Made by a program: the position numbers and the translations under genes
NCBI GenBank assembly: GCA_020435865.1
Contig: JAGQYZ010000506.1
Location: 1-5,428 of the forward strand
Direction: 5' to 3'
DNA length: 5,428 nucleotides
From: Aequorivita sp.
Lineage (GTDB): Bacteria; Bacteroidota; Bacteroidia; Flavobacteriales; Flavobacteriaceae
Notes under the pieces: generated by a model
Databases searched by the model: none
Told to the model about the DNA's origin: nothing
What the model saw: the letters and a program-made list of their open reading frames with translations, nothing else
In this document: one piece after another, positions 1 to 5,428 of the stretch
Layout of the letters: each line of letters starts with the position of its first letter
Numbering within the stretch: the first letter of the stretch is position 1

Positions 1-446
1 TTGAATTCAACAATGATCGTGATAATATAATTTTCACTGAAAATATAACATTGACAATACCCCACTATGCAAATCCTGTGGGTAATGACTATCTATTCTG
101 TGCCAATATTTTTAATCAAAGCCAGCACATTCCGCCTCACATTGAAGATAGGAAACAAAATCTTTATTTAGGCCATGGATATATTGATATAGACACTATA
201 CAAGTTGAAATTCCTGAAAGCTTTTTTATAGAAGTTTTGCCAGAAGACACTATTTTGGAAACCAAGTTTGGAAAATATGAAGTAAGTTTCACTAAAACTG
301 CCGAAAACAAATTAATTTATTCCCGAAAATTGCGAATCAATAAAGGGGAATACCCACCTGTCGAATACGAAAACTATCGTGATTTTTTAAGATCAATCGC
401 AAGGCTCGACAAAACAAAAATACTTTTAAAACAAAATGTACAATAA
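1..446 (+). CDS. C-terminal end of a DUF3857/DUF3858 transglutaminase-family envelope protein (5' partial)
   Basis: The reading frame is open from the first complete codon at position 3 to TAA at 444-446, so the gene starts before the window. A TTG at 51 could be mistaken for a start, but the upstream codons read through as normal protein. About 147 residues are visible. They resemble the C-terminal beta-rich (DUF3858-type) domain of Bacteroidota DUF3857 proteins: an IPESFFIEVLPED stretch, then a closing segment with YPPVEYENYRDF and an end in DKTKILLK. The same pattern recurs at the end of the next gene (IALPEGYKVEALPEN, then FIPAEEYGNLKKFYELL, ending EKVVLSK), so the two are tandem paralogues. 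By family, the missing N-terminal part should carry a signal peptide, DUF3857 and a transglutaminase-like domain; this is inference. The biochemical role of the family is not established. The gene overlaps the next start by 11 bases, which suggests an operon. Confidence 0.8.
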   Translation, partial: EFNNDRDNIIFTENITLTIPHYANPVGNDYLFCANIFNQSQHIPPHIEDRKQNLYLGHGYIDIDTIQVEIPESFFIEVLPEDTILETKFGKYEVSFTKTAENKLIYSRKLRINKGEYPPVEYENYRDFLRSIARLDKTKILLKQNVQ

Positions 447-2481
447 ATTCCTAACCCATATGAAATCGACCTTACTAACCGTAATTGCTGTTTTGTATTT
501 TTTTAACGCATCAATGGCCCAAGATTATAAATTTGGAAAAGTTTCCAAAGAAGAACTAATTCAAAAAGAACATCCATCTGACCCAACAGCAGAGGCTGCA
601 ATATTATACCGGGAAGTCCATACAAATTTTGAATATTCAAGTAATTTAGGGTTTTATTTGGTTACTGATGTTTTTGAGCGAATCAAAATTTACACTAAAG
701 AAGGTTTTGATTGGGCTTCAAAAGAAATTGACTTATATCAAAGCAACTCGGGTTCAAATGATGAAATTTCTGGCCTAAAAGCATATACCTACTATTTGGA
801 TACCAACGATAAAATTGAGGAGATAAAACTTAGAAATGAAGGTATTTTTGAAGAAAAAACAAACAAGTATATCCACAAATTAAAGTTTACCATGCCAGAT
901 ATACGCGAAGGTTGCGTAATTGAATATAAGTATAGTATTAGATCTCCCTTCATTAGTAATATTGACGAATTCCGTTTCCAAGAAACCATCCCCGTTGAGA
1001 ACGTAGATGTACGTTTTTCCTCTCCTGAATACTTCGTTTTTAAGACCTATCAAAAAGGGTGGGTGCCCTATAAGGTTAAAACAGATGGAAGAGATAGAAC
1101 TGTAGCACTGGCAAATGCCCGAACGGAATATGATATTTACGGAAATATCATCAATAAAGGCGGCGCAAGGGATTTAAAATATAAGGAGAATATATACCTC
1201 ATCAATTTAAGCAACGTTCCAGCCTTAAAAGAAGAAGCATACGCAGGAAATATAGATAATTATTCCACTGGGCTTAAGTTTGAATTAAGTTATTTGGATT
1301 TTCCGGGCTCTCCCCAAAAGACTTATACAACTACATGGGAAGATGTTTCAAAAGGAATATTTGAAGTGGATTCATTCGGAAATGAATTGTCAAAAGATAA
1401 TTATTTCGAAGATGATTTAAACACTTTATTAAGCGGAGTAAGCAATCCTGAAGAAAAAGTACTTAAAATCTTTTCTTTTTTATTGGAGAAAATGACCTGG
1501 AATAACCATGCGAGTTATTATACCGATGAAGGCGTAAAGGAAGCCTATAAAAAAGGTTCTGGTAATGTGGCCGATATTAATTTAATGCTCATTGCTATGT
1601 TGCGAAAGGCTAATCTTAATGCCAATCCAGTTTTAGTGAGTACCAAAAACCATGGTATGCCACTGTTCCCTACACGTAACGGATTTAACTATGTAATTGC
1701 CGCCGTGGAGCTTCCGCAGGGTATCGTGCTTCTTGACGCAACAAATAAGGATGCTGAAATTGGTGTTTTAAGAACCAGTATAATGAATTGGAAAGGCCGT
1801 TTGATTAAAAAAGATGGATCTTCTAATTGGATCTCATTAAATCCGCAAATTCCAGCGGTTAAGAGTGCAATGGTTAATACAGAAATCAAGTCAGATATGT
1901 CAGTTGCGGGGAAAGCCCAGAGCAGGTTCACAGGGAATTACGCCTTTCAATATAGAACAGAATTTAAGAGTATGAACGAAGATGAACAGCGCAAGGCAAT
2001 TGAAAAAGAGAACAATCAAGCTGAGCTATCCAATTTGCATTTTGAAAATTTGACCACTCTTGGACAACCCGTTTCTTTAGAATATGATTTTGAAGCCCTC
2101 GATGCTGTGGAAGATGTAGCGGGCAAACTTTATTTTTCCCCCATGTTTTTTATGGCAACAAAGGAAACTCCATTTAAATCCGAAACCCGTGAATACCCTA
2201 TTGATTTTGGTTATCCAATGAAGAATCGGTATATTATCAATATTGCTTTGCCGGAAGGCTATAAAGTGGAAGCATTGCCTGAGAATGCAGTTTTTAATTT
2301 GGGTGAAAACACGGGAAGCTACCGCTATCTTATTTCACAAGTTGGCAACAAACTGCAACTTTCTGTGGAATATGCAATGAATAAATCTTTCATCCCAGCT
2401 GAAGAATATGGTAATCTTAAAAAATTCTACGAACTTTTAATAGCGAAGGAAAACGAAAAAGTTGTACTTTCAAAGTCATAA
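436..2481 (+). CDS. Secreted DUF3857 / transglutaminase-like / DUF3858 protein with degenerate active site
   Basis: This 681-residue protein has the layout common in Bacteroidota. The signal peptide has hydrophobic residues about 11-24 and a likely signal peptidase I site after A28 (S-M-A|Q). A DUF3857 beta domain spans about 55-215, a transglutaminase-like domain about 335-440, and a DUF3858-type C-terminal domain about 590-681. It should be periplasmic or envelope-associated; no lipobox cysteine is seen. The expected catalytic Cys position in the G-x-G-x-C-x-D motif reads GSGNVAD, with V378 in place of Cys. The His expected after F-N is Y419 (GFNYV). The Asp survives as D434 (LLDAT). Enzyme activity is therefore unlikely, and a structural or binding role is more plausible. 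Its substrate and partner are unknown. Two starts are possible. ATG 436 has an A-rich leader typical of flavobacteria and overlaps the previous gene by 11 bases. ATG 460 (M9) gives a shorter, tidier signal peptide. I kept 436. The TAATG junction at 2479-2483 couples it to the next gene. Confidence 0.88.
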   Translation: MYNKFLTHMKSTLLTVIAVLYFFNASMAQDYKFGKVSKEELIQKEHPSDPTAEAAILYREVHTNFEYSSNLGFYLVTDVFERIKIYTKEGFDWASKEIDLYQSNSGSNDEISGLKAYTYYLDTNDKIEEIKLRNEGIFEEKTNKYIHKLKFTMPDIREGCVIEYKYSIRSPFISNIDEFRFQETIPVENVDVRFSSPEYFVFKTYQKGWVPYKVKTDGRDRTVALANARTEYDIYGNIINKGGARDLKYKENIYLINLSNVPALKEEAYAGNIDNYSTGLKFELSYLDFPGSPQKTYTTTWEDVSKGIFEVDSFGNELSKDNYFEDDLNTLLSGVSNPEEKVLKIFSFLLEKMTWNNHASYYTDEGVKEAYKKGSGNVADINLMLIAMLRKANLNANPVLVSTKNHGMPLFPTRNGFNYVIAAVELPQGIVLLDATNKDAEIGVLRTSIMNWKGRLIKKDGSSNWISLNPQIPAVKSAMVNTEIKSDMSVAGKAQSRFTGNYAFQYRTEFKSMNEDEQRKAIEKENNQAELSNLHFENLTTLGQPVSLEYDFEALDAVEDVAGKLYFSPMFFMATKETPFKSETREYPIDFGYPMKNRYIINIALPEGYKVEALPENAVFNLGENTGSYRYLISQVGNKLQLSVEYAMNKSFIPAEEYGNLKKFYELLIAKENEKVVLSKS

Positions 2482-2807
2482 TGGATATTAAAAACGCACA
2501 AAAAGCTGTAGATGCTTGGATAAAAGAACACGGTGTTCGCTATTTCAACGAGCTTACAAATATGGCACAACTCACTGAAGAAGTTGGTGAGGTGGCGCGC
2601 ATTATTGCCCGTAGGTATGGTGAACAGAGCGAAAAAGAAAGTGACAAAAACAAAGATTTGGGCGAAGAACTTGCAGATGTTATTTTTGTATTGCTTTGCC
2701 TTGCCAACCAAACCGGTATTGATCTTGAAAAGGCTTTTGAAAAAAAATTGGAACTTAAAACCAAACGCGACCACAATAGGCATCACGGTAATGAAAAACT
2801 TAAATAA
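2481..2807 (+). CDS. MazG-like nucleotide pyrophosphohydrolase
   Basis: This is a compact 108-residue, single-domain, all-alpha protein of the MazG/all-alpha NTP pyrophosphatase superfamily. Such enzymes cleave (d)NTPs to NMP and pyrophosphate with Mg2+ and mostly act as cytosolic house-cleaning enzymes. The metal-binding motifs are visible: E33-E34-x-x-E37 in LTEEVGEVARIIARR, and E63-x-x-D66 in DLGEELADVIFVLLCLANQ, giving the EExxE...ExxD signature. A basic C-terminal tail (KTKRDHNRHH, about 93-102) fits the conserved Lys/Arg region after the last helix in this family. It is much shorter than E. coli MazG (two domains, about 263 residues) and close to the size of single-domain relatives. The substrate cannot be read from the sequence. 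The start ATG shares one base with the upstream stop (TAATG) and has no Shine-Dalgarno sequence, which points to translational coupling. The stop is directly followed by the next ATG. Confidence 0.88.
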   Translation: MDIKNAQKAVDAWIKEHGVRYFNELTNMAQLTEEVGEVARIIARRYGEQSEKESDKNKDLGEELADVIFVLLCLANQTGIDLEKAFEKKLELKTKRDHNRHHGNEKLK

Positions 2808-3050
2808 ATGTTCAAAAAAGTAATAAACACAAAGGGTTTTTGGAAATCGGTATTCTCGTTGGCAGTAGCTTTCGCAGTACTTTTTGCATTTGTAAAATGG
2901 GCTATTGAAGGCTTTGAACTTGCTTATTTCACCGAAAGAAATCCATTGATGTTCATTCTTACACTTCTTCTTGCAGGCTTTGTTTATGGTTTTTTTGTAA
3001 CCTTCGGTAAGTTTCGTGCGAAGTTGAAGGAAAAAGAGCCAAGGCAATGA
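2808..3050 (+). CDS. Small two-helix membrane protein, function unknown
   Basis: I do not recognise this 80-residue protein as a named family. It has a short basic N-terminus (MFKKVINTKGFWK), a first hydrophobic segment at about 14-33 (SVFSLAVAFAVLFAFVKWAI), a charged loop at about 34-45 (EGFELAYFTERN), a second hydrophobic segment at about 47-66, and a very basic tail (KFRAKLKEKEPRQ). Under the positive-inside rule both ends would face the cytoplasm, with the acidic loop in the periplasm. The gene is probably real: its ATG directly follows the MazG-like stop with no gap, its stop overlaps the aroA start by four bases (ATGA), and the hydrophobic pattern is coherent. The overlapping 206-codon frame on the minus strand is the weaker reading. 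The context does not reveal a function. A role in the inner membrane is an inference from topology only. Confidence 0.8.
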   Translation: MFKKVINTKGFWKSVFSLAVAFAVLFAFVKWAIEGFELAYFTERNPLMFILTLLLAGFVYGFFVTFGKFRAKLKEKEPRQ

Positions 3051-4291
3051 AAGCCATTCTTGAGCGTGGAAATTTTCCTGAGAAGAATATAAAAATCAAC
3101 ATCAGCGGTTCCAAAAGCGAGTCGAATAGAATGTTGATACTCCAAGCGCAGTTTCCAAATATTTCAATAGAAAACCGTTCCGAAAGTGATGATACAAAAG
3201 TTTTACTGGAAGGTTTAAAAATTACAAATGGAACTGTTGATGTGCATCACGCAGGAACAGCAATGCGTTTTTTAACAGCTTATTTTGCTGCAAAAGATGG
3301 GGCTGAAATCATTCTTACGGGAAGCCAGCGAATGCAGGAACGTCCCATCGGAATTTTGGTTGATGCTTTAAAAAGTTTGGGAGCAGCTATTGACTATCTT
3401 AAAAATGATGGTTTTCCGCCATTAAAAATAAAGGGAAAAGAACTTCAAAAGGATAAAGTGAAGCTTAAAGCCAATGTTAGCAGCCAGTATATTTCTGCAT
3501 TAATGCTTGTAGCTCCAATGCTTCCATATGGTTTAAGAATTTCTTTGGAAGAAAAAACTACTTCAGTTCCCTATATTGAAATGACGCTTTCACTTTTGAA
3601 ATCCTTAGGGATAAATGCAAGCTTCGATAATGATGAAATTGCCATTTCTTCTACAAAAAAAATTGAAAAACACACCGTGATTGTAGAATCTGATTGGAGC
3701 TCAGCTTCCTATTTTTACAGTTTGGTGGCACTTTCTGAAACTTGCGAAATAACCCTCGGAAGTTTTTCCCAGGAAAGTATGCAGGGCGATTCTACGTTAG
3801 TGCAGCTATACAAATCTTTGGGTGTTAGTACTGTTTTCAATAAAACAGAAAAGACGATTTCACTTTCAAAAGCGCAAACGGAATTACCAGATTCGTTACT
3901 TTTCGACTTATCTAATACGCCAGATTTGGCGCAGACCATCGCCGTAACTTGTTTTGGGTTGCGCATTGGTTGCAAGCTTACTGGTCTTCATACTTTAAAG
4001 ATTAAGGAAACGGATAGGCTTTTGGCTTTAAAAAATGAATTGGAAAAATTAGGAGCCTCAATTCACGTTGATGACAATTCCTTGAGCCTTGAAAAAGCTA
4101 CAAAAATTAATTTCAACAAAAGCATTGAAACCTATCAAGATCATCGTATGGCAATGGCTTTTGCACCACTCTCATTAAAAACAAACCTCACAATAAACAA
4201 CGCTGAAGTTGTTTCAAAATCATATCCCAATTTTTGGAAAGACATACAAAAAATGGGTATTTTATGTGTTTTGGACGTTTCGTCAAAATAA
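3047..4291 (+). CDS. aroA: 3-phosphoshikimate 1-carboxyvinyltransferase (EPSP synthase)
   Basis: This cytosolic enzyme carries out the sixth step of the shikimate pathway: phosphoenolpyruvate plus shikimate-3-phosphate gives EPSP and phosphate, leading to chorismate and the aromatic amino acids. Its 414 residues are near full length (E. coli 427). Visible signatures are GSKSESNR (K23, S24, R28), AGTAMRFL (69-76), R99 in QERP, SSQY (145-148), S173-x-P-Y-I, DWSSA (216-220), PDLAQT with D293, KETDRL (K320, E321, R324), DHRMAM (365-370) and K391 in SKSYPNFW. These match the phosphoshikimate and PEP-binding residues known from E. coli. Two loop positions differ from E. coli: H68 where E. coli has N94, and F75 where it has P101. 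I believe this is typical of Bacteroidota AroA. The start overlaps the upstream stop as ATGA; an AAGG at 3041-3044 lies too close to be a good ribosome site, so coupling is likely. aroA is the last gene of the packed cluster. Confidence 0.97.
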   Translation: MKAILERGNFPEKNIKINISGSKSESNRMLILQAQFPNISIENRSESDDTKVLLEGLKITNGTVDVHHAGTAMRFLTAYFAAKDGAEIILTGSQRMQERPIGILVDALKSLGAAIDYLKNDGFPPLKIKGKELQKDKVKLKANVSSQYISALMLVAPMLPYGLRISLEEKTTSVPYIEMTLSLLKSLGINASFDNDEIAISSTKKIEKHTVIVESDWSSASYFYSLVALSETCEITLGSFSQESMQGDSTLVQLYKSLGVSTVFNKTEKTISLSKAQTELPDSLLFDLSNTPDLAQTIAVTCFGLRIGCKLTGLHTLKIKETDRLLALKNELEKLGASIHVDDNSLSLEKATKINFNKSIETYQDHRMAMAFAPLSLKTNLTINNAEVVSKSYPNFWKDIQKMGILCVLDVSSK

Positions 4292-4373
4292 CAACTTTCC
4301 TTCATTAATAATCCATCATTCGGCACTCCCGCATCAATTATAAAAAATTTCCAAATAATAAACTCCTATTTAC

Positions 4374-4405
4374 TTGACAACGCCTGTTTTGAGGTTGTAT
4401 ATTTG
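4374..4405 (+). promoter_or_regulatory. Bacteroidota-type sigma promoter for queA
   Basis: A TTG at 4374-4376 (-33 element) is followed, after 21 bases, by TATATTTG at 4398-4405, an exact match to the Bacteroidota -7 consensus TAnnTTTG. Transcription should begin near 4411-4413, leaving a leader of roughly 25 bases before the queA ATG at 4438. The leader is A-rich (AAAGAAACGACGAATT) with no clear Shine-Dalgarno sequence, as usual in this phylum. It lies in the only sizeable gap of the window (4292-4437). No operator repeat or riboswitch-like structure stands out in this short leader. Confidence 0.8.
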
Positions 4406-4437
4406 CGCCCTTGTAAAATCTAAAGAAACGACGAATT

Positions 4438-5428
4438 ATGGGAATGAAACTTTCAAATTTCAACTTTAACCTTCCAGAGGAATTATTAGCAGAATATCCA
4501 GCTCCAAATCGCGATGAATCTCGCTTAATGGTGTTAAACCGAAAAGATAAAACCATTGAGCACAAAATGTTCAAGGATCTTATTGATTATTTTGAGGAGG
4601 ACGATGTGCTAATAACCAACAATACAAAGGTTTTTCCTGCACGTTTGTTCGGAAACAAAGAGAAAACGGGAGCTCGTATTGAAGTTTTCCTTTTAAGGGA
4701 GTTGAACCCAGAAACCCGTCTTTGGGACGTTTTAGTAGATCCAGCTCGAAAAATCAGAATTGGTAACAAATTGTATTTTGGTGATGATGAAACCCTTGTA
4801 GCTGAAGTTATAGACAACACAACTTCGCGCGGAAGAACGCTTCGTTTTCTTTTTGACGGTTCTTATGAAGAGTTCCGAAACAAATTGACAGAATTGGGCG
4901 AAACACCACTTCCCAAATATATTAAAAGAGAAGTAGAACCCGAAGATGCAGAACGTTACCAGACTATTTTTGCTAAAAACGAAGGTGCTGTTGCTGCACC
5001 AACTGCTGGTTTACACTTCTCAAAACATCTTTTAAAGCGCCTTGAAATTAAAGGTGTAAATATAGCTGAAGTCACGCTTCATGTTGGTTTGGGGACATTC
5101 AGTTCTGTTGAGGTTGAAGATCTTTCAAAACACAAAATGGATTCTGAAGAAATGAGTATTCTTCAAGAGGCTGTAGATATTATAAACACAGGTATTAAAA
5201 AGAAAAAACGCGTTTGTGCTGTAGGAACAACAGCAATGCGCGCCTTGGAAAGCTCGGTTTCTTCAAACCATACGTTGAATGCTTATACTGGATGGACAAA
5301 TAAATTTATTTTCCCTCCCTATGATTTTAGTATCGCAAATGCAATGGTAACGAATTTTCACACACCAAAATCCACATTATTAATGATGGTTTCAGCCTTT
5401 GCAGGACATGATTTTATAAAAGAAGCTT
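4438..5428 (+). CDS. queA: S-adenosylmethionine:tRNA ribosyltransferase-isomerase, 3' truncated by window end
   Basis: QueA moves the ribosyl part of S-adenosylmethionine onto 7-aminomethyl-7-deazaguanine at the wobble position of tRNAs with GUN anticodons, giving epoxyqueuosine. It acts in the cytoplasm in the queuosine pathway. The frame is open from ATG 4438 to the window edge: 330 complete codons plus one base, against a usual length of about 345-355, so only about 15-25 residues are missing. Family hallmarks in order are [18 protein letters not shown] (4-21), [14 protein letters not shown] (59-72), TPLPKYI (156-162), [23 protein letters not shown] (172-194), TLHVGLGTF (213-221), [11 protein letters not shown] (262-272), and [19 protein letters not shown] (305-323). 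An in-frame ATG at 4444 (M3, MKLSNF) is the more usual family N-terminus and is an equally possible start; I kept 4438 as the first ATG after the promoter. It has its own promoter and is not coupled to aroA. Confidence 0.96.
   Translation, partial: MGMKLSNFNFNLPEELLAEYPAPNRDESRLMVLNRKDKTIEHKMFKDLIDYFEEDDVLITNNTKVFPARLFGNKEKTGARIEVFLLRELNPETRLWDVLVDPARKIRIGNKLYFGDDETLVAEVIDNTTSRGRTLRFLFDGSYEEFRNKLTELGETPLPKYIKREVEPEDAERYQTIFAKNEGAVAAPTAGLHFSKHLLKRLEIKGVNIAEVTLHVGLGTFSSVEVEDLSKHKMDSEEMSILQEAVDIINTGIKKKKRVCAVGTTAMRALESSVSSNHTLNAYTGWTNKFIFPPYDFSIANAMVTNFHTPKSTLLMMVSAFAGHDFIKEA

Noticed and set aside
51..446. A complete 131-residue protein starting at TTG 51.
   Set aside because: The frame stays open upstream to the window edge, and the content is the C-terminal domain of a larger family, so this is a truncated gene rather than a small one.
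2533..2823. 96-codon plus-strand frame inside the MazG-like gene.
   Set aside because: It is an out-of-frame shadow. The other frame carries the EExxE and ExxD metal motifs and makes clean junctions with both neighbours.
2427..3047. Long open frame of 206 codons on the minus strand across the MazG-like and membrane-protein genes.
   Set aside because: It lies antisense to two well-supported genes. Its translation is rich in Phe, Lys and Cys with no recognisable motif, and its length is explained by the AT-rich coding strand opposite.
4292..4373. Intrinsic terminator after aroA.
   Set aside because: I found no GC-rich hairpin followed by a T run. The only inverted match is AATT...AATT around 4337-4350, which is AT-only and too weak. 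Termination here may be factor-dependent or absent.
4338..4820. Two minus-strand frames (4338-4574 and 4587-4820) under the start of queA.
   Set aside because: They are antisense shadows of queA, whose plus-strand frame carries unmistakable family motifs.

Overview
The window looks like an ordinary chromosomal stretch from a marine or soil flavobacterium (Bacteroidota, Flavobacteriia). Four things point there: AT-rich codon use, little Shine-Dalgarno signal before the starts, a Bacteroidota-type promoter (TTG then TAnnTTTG) before queA, and the Bacteroidota style of AroA active-site loop (AGTAMRFL). I cannot name the genus from sequence alone. All genes are on the plus strand.

Layout. Positions 1-446 hold the 3' end of a gene for a DUF3857/DUF3858-type envelope protein that begins before the window. 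Positions 436-2481 hold a complete, secreted DUF3857 + transglutaminase-like + DUF3858 protein, a paralogue of the first; its transglutaminase active site appears to have lost both Cys and His. Next come a compact MazG-like nucleotide pyrophosphohydrolase (2481-2807), an unrecognised 80-residue protein with two membrane segments (2808-3050) and aroA, EPSP synthase (3047-4291). A 146-base gap carries the only convincing promoter seen. It drives queA (from 4438), the tRNA queuosine enzyme, which the window edge cuts off after 330 codons.

How the genes fit. The first five genes are packed with junctions of -11, -1, 0 and -4 bases, so they are very probably one translationally coupled operon. It joins envelope proteins of unknown role, a nucleotide house-cleaning enzyme, a small membrane protein and a shikimate-pathway enzyme. 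No shared pathway is evident, and the link may simply be co-expression of growth-related genes. queA starts a separate transcription unit.

I found no RNA genes, mobile elements, CRISPR arrays or long repeats, and no clear novel system. The items most worth a second look are the dead-looking transglutaminase protein with its tandem paralogue, the small membrane protein, and the non-canonical AroA loop.
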